This document shows, one piece after another, positions 48,001 to 61,100 of a stretch of 64,000 nucleotides of DNA. Within the stretch, counting starts at the first letter, position 1, and each line of letters starts with the position of its first letter. Source of the stretch: Lingula anatina (lineage: Eukaryota; Brachiopoda; Lingulata; Lingulida; Lingulidae); the NCBI RefSeq assembly GCF_001039355.2, contig NW_019775635.1, forward strand, positions 456,858-520,857, written 5' to 3'. Made by a program: the position numbers and the translations under genes. Below the pieces are notes generated by a model. The model was not told where the DNA came from. It saw only the letters and a list, made by a program, of their open reading frames with translations, and searched no databases.

Positions 48001-50411
48001 GGGCCACGCTGTCCACCTTTTGGTACCCGTATTTTACTGTCCCACTGAGCGGCTCTACAAACGCAAAATTGTTATACTGTAACAGATTTGAGTTGGGTCC
48101 GCGTGGGAGCTATGAGAAAGTCAAAATAGTGATGAAAATGAACTGAATAATCCATGCTTGGAATTTAGCAAGAACTGATCATTGATGCACTGTGAAACAG
48201 TAATGTTTTATAATTGTAACGAAACTTGACCATGACACAATGCATATATGATTTTTAAATGGATACTTTGCTTTTGTAATTGAATATAGAACGTCCAAAA
48301 CTAGCTATAATTTCTAAAACTTTTCAACCATGATATCGACTTGATATCAGTGGGGCAATTTTATTCTTGAAAAAAGCATTTTTCAAGAAATAAAGTCTCC
48401 CTTCGTTACTTACTGACGCAACTTGCGTCTTTCTTTAAAGCAACCCATCCTCTTCCCGAGCCAGTTCTCCTCAAGGTACTGTGTCGCCAACACCGGCCGT
48501 CAGAAGTTCGATAGGTGGCAGCAACACACAAACGATTAGTTGCGCATGCGTCGGAACATCTTCCTTCAGACCCAGTTATGAAGTTGTCAATGTCGCGTCC
48601 TTTGACGTAGAATGCATTTGCACGCCGCGTCATCCGACATATTCCTAAAACCAACAAACAGACAAAGCTGATATGTCATTTATATGTTGGGGGAAAGAAT
48701 CTAATTTGGTTTTAAAAGAACGCCTACTGTGCATTTGGTTGATAATTTAGCCTCCGAAAATTCTGAATACGCATGCTATCGTATGTGTTTAATACTGGAA
48801 TCACGCGTACGGTTATTTGAAATGGTATTTTACTTTCGAGAAATAATATTATTTTCGAAATGCAGCGTCTTATAAATGCATGTGCTTGTAGGAGCGGACT
48901 GTAACATTTTCTCGACATCTTGTCCAACATTTCCTCTCATGATATTGTCTAGTGCAATACACGAGACACTTTTATTTACTACAGTTAAAACCATTTAAAA
49001 CATTTATGTAAAACAATTGAAAGAATTTCTACAAAACATTTTGTCACACAATGAGCAGTTGACCGTCAGGAAACAGAATGAGATTTTAATTGGAAACGTT
49101 TCCTGTACTCTTGAAGGTTGGTAAAAAAAGTTGAAAAAATTACAATTCAAAAAGATTTTTTAGGTTCGAAATTAAGAGTTTTGAAACGGGATTATACATC
49201 CTTAATTTGTCTATGGTTTTGGATAAAACACGCTTTTTTGGTGTTAAAAGAAATACTGCTGAAATGTCGTGAATAGTTATTAAATTCAAATTATTTGATT
49301 ATCTTTATTTTTCTTTACTTGCTAATAATTAAGGACCTAACGCACATCATATCCTTTTGTTCCTTTAAACTTAATACCAGCAGTTCTATAAGCATATCTT
49401 CAACACTACTTTTTACAGTGCAATTCAACAAACCATTAAGTTTATCATAAAATGAAATATACTTTACCATTGACATTGACGGCTGCAAGGCCCAATATCA
49501 AAATTGTGACGAAGATTGATCTCATGGCGACAATTCCCTCGGTTTCTGTCAATACCGATGACATGAAAATATTAGTCGAGACAGGATAACAGCGTGTTTT
49601 ATACAAAAATTCGGCCCACGTCTCAATTTAAAGTTACTAAGTGCAAAGTAACCGCACATTACGGACAAACATGATAATTTTCGTACGATCTTACCCAAAT
49701 GTGTCATAATCGGGAGTAAAGGATATTAAACGTTGTCAAAATGGTTAGAATGACATTAATCTTCTGTTTAAAACAGTGCAATAATTATGTATATAGCACA
49801 TACATATAATTATTTATATTTACTGGTAAATGATTTTATGTTTTATACTAATGTTAGGTTAAGAGGTACATGTAAATACACCCCATACATGCCAACATCC
49901 TCCACATATCCTTCCTCCGAACAAGGACAATGTATTTTATGGCTGCACTACGGCAATGAAATGGTTATAGACACGGTTAACAACATAAGAGGATGTGTCA
50001 AGATAAAATAGGAAAGTGGGATATCCTGCCAAAATTGATTCCTCTGCTTACCAACAATAATGACAAGCAAAGTTCAAATTCTATTTCTATTTGAATGATA
50101 TAAATCAATTTTGATATATCTGCAAAGGGGTAGCAAAAAACGAGGAGTGACATGAGAATGGCTTAAATGTTACTCCGCAACGTTGGGGTTCGTTCAAAAA
50201 GCTCAGTTCCTCACTAGAACAAATGTCATCTACATGGAAATTCTACATTACAAGCCGCCATATCTCTGGAATTGTGTCTTTTTTTAATTTAGAAAAAAAT
50301 TTCTGTCAATTAATTATCTATCCCCAGTCGCGATGAAACAGGCCATGTTAATTCACTGAATGTTGCAGGATCAATTTCACTCATGTAATGAAATTACGTT
50401 TCGAAGTTTTA

Positions 50412-50449
<38 letters not shown>

Positions 50450-51097
50450 AAAAACCGTAGTGGTGTGTGGTCCGTTTCGATATTGCACGTCTACGCAGTC
50501 AAAATATGATAGCATTTTTAGGACTACGTAAACAAGTTAAACGGAATAAGACAACAGTATACACGTTAATCAGTGCCCCAATAACCTTAGCATCGTAACT
50601 TCTGATGCCCTGTTCCTCAAGGACTTATCTCTGACATACAGGGGCACAGTTTGAAATGGGATCCCAGGTCTTTAGTGAAAAAGAATTATTTTTGACGCAT
50701 GCGTATTGCAGGCCGCACTAATGCTGGATGACGGGGTAAAAATAACACAGTCAACCGAGAGTGACCCGGCTGAATATTTGTCAATCCAGGCATCGGCAAG
50801 GTAAGGGAAAGATAAAGCAACACTGCAACTACACTATGGCAAATCTGGGAGGAAAAGGCACGTACTAGTACATGTATATGATTTAGCACTGGGGTTAATC
50901 CAGTTAAGTTATCCCTCCTTCGAGTAACATCCATTGCGTGTGCCCTTCCAAGAGTATCTTTGGTACGCCACCGAAAATGGCTGTTATTAAAAGATGCCAA
51001 TTAGACCCTTAAGTGTCCCTGCCTTTGTTATCATAAATATTACCTTACATCTTACACTTTTACCAGACTGTTGTAAAGACTTGTGTGCATTTTCACA

Positions 51098-51168
<71 letters not shown>

Positions 51169-51556
51169 NNNNNNNNNNNNNNNNNNNNNNNNNNNNNNNN
51201 NNNNNNNNNNNNNNNNNNNNNNNNNNNNNNNNNNNNNNNNNNNNNNNNNNNNNNNNNNNNNNNNNNNNNNNNNNNNNNNNNNNNNNNNNNNNNNNNNNNN
51301 NNNNNNNNNNNNNNNNNNNNNNNNNNNNNNNNNNNNNNNNNNNNNNNNNNNNNNNNNNNNNNNNNNNNNNNNNNNNNNNNNNNNNNNNNNNNNNNNNNNN
51401 NNNNNNNNNNNNNNNNNNNNNNNNNNNNNNNNNNNNNNNNNNNNNNNNNNNNNNNNNNNNNNNNNNNNNNNNNNNNNNNNNNNNNNNNNNNNNNNNNNNN
51501 NNNNNNNNNNNNNNNNNNNNNNNNNCAAACTGTTTAAAAAAATTTTGTATTTTTCA

Positions 51557-51652
<96 letters not shown>

Positions 51653-54600
51653 ACATTTGAAAACTCTGTCATGCGGCTGCTTCTCCAATATTTAGATTAA
51701 GATTATCCACAACTTCTTTAAATATAGTAAAATGGAATTTAACTTATTATCTTCAAAGTGAATGGATTTACCATTAAAGACCGAAAGATCATGTCCTGTA
51801 ATGATAGGCATCTGCATGTGACGATCACATGCAATTTTATGATCCTTGCAATTAACCGTGTTTGTACTTTAAACTTTTTAGCTCCCTTTTCTGTTTTTTT
51901 TAGACACGCTCCCCACGTGGACGCTGACACTGATAAGCCCAGGGCCACCTCTTTAATAGAGCGCTTCACGGCGTTCAAGGCAGCAAACTGGGGGATATGG
52001 GCTCGTGGTGGTGATATTACCATAAAAGACTCTTGGTAGGCCAAAAACAAAGACGTCCTTCAACGTTTGTTTTATTATTTCTAGAACGGTGTTATGCATA
52101 TAGTTATCTTCCGATTATAATGGTACTTAATACTTAAACTCTGGCCGGTGCACTTAATGTGTTTGCATGTTTTAGTATGGGCAGGAAATTGTGTGTATAG
52201 AAAAAAACCTAGATTAAAAAAAAAAAAAAAAACAGTGATATTAAGGGGAATATTGATTACATAGTCCCAGTGCTACCGATATGCATTTCCAAGTGGAGTA
52301 CGTAAGCCTATATGCAATGTTCCAATCCCAGTATATTGAAAATGTCCTTTACAATGACGCATTGAACTAAATTGTGTAACAACATTATTGGATGCGTTTT
52401 TAATCTACAGAAACTTGTATTTTTTCAAACACATTTTAGGTTTGCTGACGTCACGGAAGGCATCATTTTAGCAAGGTAATTACCATTTGATGGAAAATAA
52501 AACAAGCTATAGAATGCTCACATTATTTTTGTTTCGTTCAGTCACCAGAAACGTAAGAGCAAAATGGCTCTGTAGTACGAAGGATCAAAGGTGTCTGAAA
52601 TTTGTTGATAGCTTTAAAAATCCTCCTGTTTGGCATGCATTCCATTTGTATGATGTTTAACTTACTTTCCCTAGTCCTGGTCTTTAGTTACGTGTATGCA
52701 TGTATATAGTTACTAGATAACGAGTTTAAGCTATATCTAAAAAAAGGCAGGTTGTGACTCCAGGCAACCTCGTTAAACATGTTATCGCTCAACTATTTAG
52801 TGTAGATAGAACTTACATGTAGTTTTTGTAAATGACCGCTGTAACGTAGCAGATTGTCTCCCATGATAGAGTCCTCTTCCTATTCATTTGTACAGGTAAG
52901 CCTCGCCCTAGATCTTGACCCACCGATGTCAGGTTAACCGTAACATTTATAAGTAAATGTAAGTGGTATTTAATCAGATTTAAGTCCGTTTCTATAATGG
53001 GTTTTACCATACAGTGAAGGAAGAACCCCATTTGACCCCGGCAGTCATCAGGAAGTCATAAATACCGTCTTTGTCGGCGAAAGTGAGAACAGAGGAACGA
53101 AAAATCTGGGAACAGACAATCCAAACTGGGCAGAAGGCTTTGACGGAAAGATGCGAAATTTTCCAAACAAAAAGTGAGTGGCTGCATAATAGGCCTATTC
53201 CCCTTGGTAAGGCACCTTAATTTGCTCTGGCAAAATAAAATCTTATGCCCATGCAATTTCACCTTGTATGTATGGCGCGAAGAAACCATGACAGGTCAAT
53301 TACTCTCGTTTTGCGTTTATCACTTATAAGACACTCCTCATTATATGGGCAACGTGGGTATTCAGATACATTGTACCTATATCACAATTTCCAGAGTAGA
53401 ACCCCGGAGGGGCATGGTTGTTTACGACGGTCCCATCTCCGTAGAAAGATGCCAGTTTAAGCGCTACGTGAGCCAGTACAACAAAGCCACAGCAGCCATT
53501 GGGTTCCTCCTCGAAAACAAGTTCCAGATTGCTCCAACAAGCAGGTTCATTGAGGCATCGTTTGACGACGTGGTAACTACGGGTTCTCAGTTTATCTTCT
53601 CGTGTGAAATATATCCGTATTAGTGTCTAATGTAGCACATGGTTGTGCTGTATGTCTAGGATGACATACAGCAGAGGACGTAATATTCTGAAAACAAGGC
53701 AATGCAAATTGCAACTCAGCATCAAATATCTGAAGTGGGAAGTTCTATTCGTGTCGTAAAATCGGTTTATCTGTACCAGCTGTAAATATACGGCGGTAGG
53801 TGTGCGTTCGAAGTGGTTTATGCCTTGAAGCAGTATTCCTTGATCACGACCCATTGTCTGACTTAAATTACTAATAAGTGATATGTTCGTTTTTTTTTTC
53901 AGACTCGCCGTGCATGGCTTCATCGCATCCCAACTGGCTATATTTCCACTAAACCAGATGGAGATGGCGACAAAACTCAGATTTTCCACGACGCGGACGG
54001 CTCCGTTAGTGGTTATACAGACTCTTACGTCATTCGAGCAGACAACTATCTTCTCCGCCATGATGGGTGTGTAGAAAAACCCGAATGGAATTGCGTAGTC
54101 TGTAAAGGATCATATTCACAGGTTGGTTGGTGTGAAGAACTCATATTGCTTTTTCTGAGATTGAAAGCTGTAAAATACATGTTGCGTTATTTACTTAGTG
54201 CCAATGACCAAGAACTAACCATTTTCACTCTACGCATTATGAGGATAAAACTGTGCACGGTATATGGAATAGCATTATGTATACTGCCAGTAAAATGTTT
54301 ATTTTAAATAAAGAATACTTCAATAATTTCAGTTATTTGAAATAAATGCAGTGAATTAGAAATACATATACATGCATTTCTGAAGCCGACTTTTGTTTAT
54401 ATGATAATTTGATGATCTCTGTGTTTTTAGATGTGGGTAATACCGATAAGCGATAACCTTATAATGAGCATGACTCGTACGGACCACCCAGACAAGCCTC
54501 TTGAATTGGAGAATCAATCAGGAGGCACCAGCGCTAGTAAATGGAAAAAATATCAGCCGTCCATGTTAATAGGACAAACCTATATCATCCACTGGAGCGA

Positions 54601-55211
54601 TACTGCGCCTGAAACCATTTCTCTTCACCTTATGAATTTCAACAGGTGGTCTATATCCTACTAACTCCATCCAGGATGTTATGTTTTCACTTCTGTCTGT
54701 CTGTTTGTTTGTCATCAGTCTAATTCAAAACGCCATGGGCGGAATTTGCTGATATTTTCAGAATAGGTCAGAAATGAGGTAGCATACTTTTTAAACGTGA
54801 TTAGGGTTAAGTGGTGATCCGTGGTCCCGTTCGACATCCATGAATGGGCCCAAACTCGAGAATTCTGAAAATAGAGGTTTTCACCATAGAGAGATAGGGC
54901 CAATAACCTTGTACAATGGAGGTGCTCTTAGCTACCATAATTTATCAGATTACTGAGGCACGCACCATCCACTGATATATTTTCTAGTTTTCCTGGTAAA
55001 TTATATATCCCCGATATATGGTGATCAAATATAATACAAACTTCAACTACGTATACGTGTTCTCAATGTTCTATTTATCTGACTAAGGTAACAGCGTGAA
55101 TATCAAAAAGAGGGCTTTAAGTAACCAAGGCATAAACAAATGGTAATTACCGTGTCGAAAACCATGGCAAAACACCTGAAATTTTAGATTATACAATGCT
55201 TANAAATAATA

Positions 55212-55258
<47 letters not shown>

Positions 55259-58148
55259 GAGTCTGGAGTATGGCCTCGGCGCCAATATGTGTTGTGCATA
55301 AATTTGACAATTGTTATCAACCCCTATTTCTTTCCTGACATTTATTTCAACATTATTGCTGAAATGCGGTGGGTAATGCGAAATATGACTTTTTCGAAGG
55401 CATTAGTTCCAAATGAAGAACATATGGGACAAAATCATAATAAATATTATACAAATACTAGCACATTTAAGAAGTTTCTGTTGTCGTATTAAGCTAGATA
55501 CAAGCGATTCCAGTTGCACAAATAATGTCTCTTACATAGGGATCAAAACCACTGCGTCTTCCACTCGTGACGGTCACCGTGGTTTTGAAAAAGTTTGCAA
55601 TCTCTTGAAGCTTCATCTTAAGGGCCACGCTGTCCACCTTTTGGTACCCGTATTTTACTGTTCCACTGAGCGGCTCTGCAAACGCAAAATTGTTATACTG
55701 TAACAGATTTGAGTTGGGTCCGCGTGGGAGCTATGAGAAAGTCAAAATAGTGATGAAAATGAACTGAATAATCCATGCTTGGAATTTAGCAAGAACTGAT
55801 CATTGATGCACTGTGAAACAGTAATGTTTTATAATTGTAACGAAACTTGACCATGACACAATGCATATATGATTTTTAAATGGATACTTTGCTTTTGTAA
55901 TTGAATATAGAACGTCCAAAACTAGCTATAATTTCTAAAACTTTTCAACCATGATATTGACTTGATATCAGTGTGGCAATTTTATTCTTGAAAAAAGCAT
56001 TTTTCAAGAAATAAAATCTCCCTTCGTTACTTACTGACGCAACTTGCGTCTTTCTTTAAAGCAACCCATCCACTTCCCGAGCCAGTTCTCCTCAAGGTAC
56101 TGTGTCGCCAACACCGGCCGTCAGAAGTTCGATAGGTGGCAGCAACACACAAACGATTAGTTGCGCATGCGTCGGAACATCTTCCTTCAGACCCTGTTAT
56201 GAAGTTGTCAATGTCGCGTCCTTTGACGTAGAATGCATTTGCACGCCGCGTCATCCGACATATTCCTAAAACCAACAAACAGACAAAGCTGATATGTCAT
56301 TTATATGTTGGGGGAAAGAATCTAATTTGGTTTTAAAAGAAAGCCTACTGTTCATTTGGTTGATGATTAAGCCTCCGGGAATTCCGAAAACGCACGCTAT
56401 CGTATGTGTTTAATACTGGAATCACGCGTACGGTTATTTGACATGGCATTTTATTTTCGAGAAATAATATTATTTTCGAAATGCAGCGTCTTATAAATGC
56501 ATGTGCTTGTAGGAGCGGACTGTAACATTCTCCTGACATCTTGTCCAGCATTTCCTCTCATGAAATTGTCTAGTGCAAGACACGAGACACTTTTATTTAC
56601 TACAGTTAAAACCATTTAAAACATTTATTTAAAACAATTAAAAGAAGTTCTACAAAACATTTTGTCACACAATGAGCATTTGACCGTCAGGAAACAGAAT
56701 GAAATTTAATTTGGAAACATTTCCCATACTCTTGAAGGTTGGTAAAAAAAGTTGAAAAAATTACAATTTAAAAAGATTTTTTAGGTTCGAAATTAAGAGT
56801 TTTAAAACGGGATTATACATCCTTAATTTGTCTGTGGTTTTGGATATAACACGCTTTAATTGGTGTTAAAAGAAATACTGCTGAAATGTCGTGGATAGTT
56901 ATTTTATTAAAATTATTTGATTATCTTTATTTTTCTTTACTTGCTAATAATTAAGGACCTAACGCACATCATATCATTTTGTTCCTTTAAACTTAACACT
57001 AACAATTCTATTAGCATGTTTTCAAAAGTTAATTTTTTACAGTGCAATTCAACAAACCATAAAGTTTATCATATAATGAAATATACTTTACCATTGACAT
57101 TGACGGCTGCAAGGCCCAATATCAAAATTGTGACGAAGATTGATCTCATGGCGACAATTCCCTCGGTTTCTGTCAATACCGATGACATGAAAATATTAGT
57201 CGAGACAGCGTGTTTTATACAAAAATTCGGCCCACGTCTCAATTTAAAGTCACTTAGTGCAATGTAACCGCACATTACGGACAAACACGATAATTTTCTT
57301 ACGACCTAACCCAAATGTGTCATAATCGGGGGTAAAGGATATTAAACATTGTCAGAGTGGTTACAATGACATTAATCTTCTGTTTAAAACAGTGAAATAA
57401 TTATATATATAGCATATACATATAATTATTTATATTTACTGGTAAATGATTTTATGTTTTATACTAATGTTAGGTTAAGAGGTACATGTAAATACACCCC
57501 ATAAATGCCAACATCCTCCACATATCCTTCCTCCGAACAAGGGCAATGTATTTTATGGCTGCACTACGGCGATGAAATGGTTATAGACACGGTTAACAAC
57601 ATGAGAGGATGTGTCAAGATAAAATAAGAAAGTGGGATGTCCTGCCAAAATAGGTTCGTCTGCTGACCATGATATGGGCGCGTGGTGGTGATATTACCAT
57701 TAAAGACTCTTGGTAGGTCAAAGACAAAGACGTCCATCAACGTTTGTTTTATTATTTCTAGAACGGTGCTATACATGTAGTTATATTCCGATTATAATGA
57801 CAAGCAAAATTCAAATTCTATTTCTATTTGAATGATATAAATCAATTTTGATATATCTGCAAAGGGGTAGTGAAAAATGAGGAGTGACATGAGAATGACT
57901 TTAATGTTACCCCGCAACGTTGGGGTTCGTTCAAAAAGCCAGTTCCTCGCTAGAACAAACGTCATCTACATGGAAATTCTACATTACAAGCCGCTATATC
58001 TCTCGAAACGTGTTTTTTTAATTTAGAATAATTATTTTACTGTCAGTTAATTTTCTATCCCCAGTTGCGATGAAACAGGCCATGTTAATTCACTGAAGGT
58101 TGCAGGATCAATATCACTCATGTAATGAAATTACGTTTCGAAGTTTTA

Positions 58149-58184
<36 letters not shown>

Positions 58185-61100
58185 TAAAAAACCGAAGTGG
58201 TCTGTGGTCCGTTTCGAGATTGCACGTCTACGCAGTAAAAAATGATAGCATTTTTAGGACTATACGTAAACAAGTTAAACGGAATAAGACAACAGTATAC
58301 ACGTTAATCAGTGCCCCAATAACATTAACATCATAAATTCAAATGCCCTGTCCCTCAAGGGCTTATCTCTGACATACAGGGGCACAGTTTGAAATGAAAT
58401 CCCAGGTCTTTAGTTAAAAGGAATTATTTTGACGCATGCGTATTGCAGGCCGCACTGATGCTGGATGACGGGGTAAAAATCACACAGTCAACCGAGAGTG
58501 ACCCGGCCGAATATTTGTCAATCCAGGCATCGGCAAGGTAAGGGAAACATAAAGCAACACTGCACCTGCACTCTGACAAATCTGGGAGGAAAAGGCACGT
58601 ACATGTATATGATAAGCACCAATTAAGTTAATCCAATTAACTTATCCCTCCTTCGGGTAACATCCATTGCGTGTGCCCTTCCCAGAGTATCTTTGGTACG
58701 CCACTGAAAATGGCTGTTATTAAAATATGCCAATTAGACCCTTAAGTGTTCCTGCCTTTGTTATCATGAATATTACCTTTCACTTTTAACAGACTTTTAT
58801 AAAGTGTGCATCTTCACAAAAGAAATATTTATTTTACATTTGAAAACTCTGTCAGGGGGCTGCTTCTCCAATATTTAGATTTAAGATTATTCACAACTTC
58901 TTTAAAAATGGTAACATGGTATTTAACTTATTGACTTCAAACTGAATGGATATACCATTAAAGACCGAAAGATTTTGTCCTGTAATGAAAGGGATCTGGA
59001 TGTGACGATTACGTGCAATTGCATGATACTGGCAACTAACCGTGGTTTTACTTTTAACTTTTTAAGTTTCCTTTTCTTTTTTTTTAGACACGCTCCCCAC
59101 GTGGACGCTGACATCGATAAGCCCAGGGCCACCTCGTTAATAGAGCGCTTCACGGCGTTCAAGGCAGCAAACTGGGGGATATGGGCACGTGGTGGTGATA
59201 TTACCATTAAAGACTCTTGGTATGTCAAAGACAAAGACGTCCTTCAACGTTTGTTTTATTATTTCTAGAACGGTCTTATGCATAGTTATCTTCCGATTAT
59301 AATGGTACTACATACTTAAACTCTGACCGATGCATTTAATGTGTTTACACGTTTAAATATTTGCAAGTAATTGTGTTTATAGAAAAAACCTAGAATTTAA
59401 AAAAGTTATGTTTAGGGGAATATTGAATACATAGAACCGGTGTTACCCGGTATGTATTTCCAAATGTAGAAAAACTTTCAAAATGACATGGTTTTCCAAA
59501 TGAATTACAGGTTTGCTGACGTCACGGAAGGTATCATTTTAGCAAGGTAATTACCATTCGATGGAAAATAAAACGACCTATAGAATGCTCACATTATTTT
59601 GATTCGTTCCGTCACCTGATACATTAGAGTGAAATGGCTCTGTAGTACGAAGGATCGAAGGTGCCTGAAATTTGTTTATAACTTTAAAAATAATCCTGTT
59701 TGGAATGCATTCCGTTTGTATATTGAACTTGCTTTCCTTGGTCCTGGTCTTTGTTACGTATATGTAGTTACTAGATAACGAGTGTAAGCTAACTATAGAA
59801 GAGGCAGGTTGTGACTGGCATCCTCTTTAAACATATTATCGCTGCACTATTTAATGTAGATAGAACTTAATTTTTGTAAATGACCGCTGTAAAGTAGCAG
59901 ATTGTCTTCCATGATAGCGAGTAAGCTTCCCCTTCATTTGTGCAGGTAAGCCTCGCTCTAGATTTTGACCCACTTAGGTCAGGGTAACACTAACCATTAC
60001 ATGTAAATGATATTCGATCAGTTTTGAGTCTGTTTCTATAATGGGTTTTACCATACAGTGAAGGAAGAACCCCATTTGACCCCGGCAGTCATCAGGAAGT
60101 CATAAATACCGTCTTTGTCGGCGAAAGTGAGAACAGAGGAACGAAAAATCTGGGAACAGACAATCCAAACTGGGCAGAAGGCTTTGACGGAAAGATGCGA
60201 AATTTTCCAAACAAAAAGTGAGTCGCTGCATAATAGGCCTATTCCCCTTGGTAAGGCACCTTAATTTGCTCTGGCAAAATAATAAAATCTTATGCCCATG
60301 CAATTTCACCTTGTATGTATGGCGCGAAGAAACCATGACAGGTCAATTACTCTCGTTTTGCGTTTATCACTTATAAGACACTCCTCATTATATGGGCAAC
60401 GTGGGTATTCAGATACATTGTACCTATATCGCAATTTCCAGAGTAGAACCCCGGAGGGGCATGGTTGTTTACGACGGTCCCATCTCCGTAGAAAGATGCC
60501 AGTTTAAGCGCTACGTGAGCCAGTACAACAAAGCCACAGCAGCCATTGGGTTCCTCCTCGAAAACAAGTTCCAGATTGCTCCAACAAGCAGGTTCCTTGA
60601 GGCATCGTTTGACGACGTGGTAACTACGGATTCTCAGTTTATCTTCTCGTCTGAAATACCCGTATTAGTGTCTAATGTAGCACATGGTTGTGCTGTATGT
60701 CTAGGATGACATACAGCAGAGGACGTAATATTCTGAAAACAAGGCAATGCAAATTGCAACTCAGCATCAAATATCTGAAGTGGGAAGTTCTATTCGTGTC
60801 GTAAAATCGGTTTATCTGTACCAGCTGTAAATATACGGCGGTAGGTGTGCGTTCGAAGTGGTTTATGCCTTGAAGCAGTATTCCTTGATCACGACCCATT
60901 GTCTGACTTAAATTACTAATAAGTGATATGTTCGTTTTTTTTCAGACTCGCCGTGCATGGCTTCATCGCATCCCAACTGGCTATATTTCCACTAAACCAG
61001 ATGGAGATGGCGACAAAACTCAGATTTTCCACGACGCGGACGGCTCCGTTAGTGGTTATACAGACTCTTACGTCATTCGAGCAGACAACTATCTTCTCCG

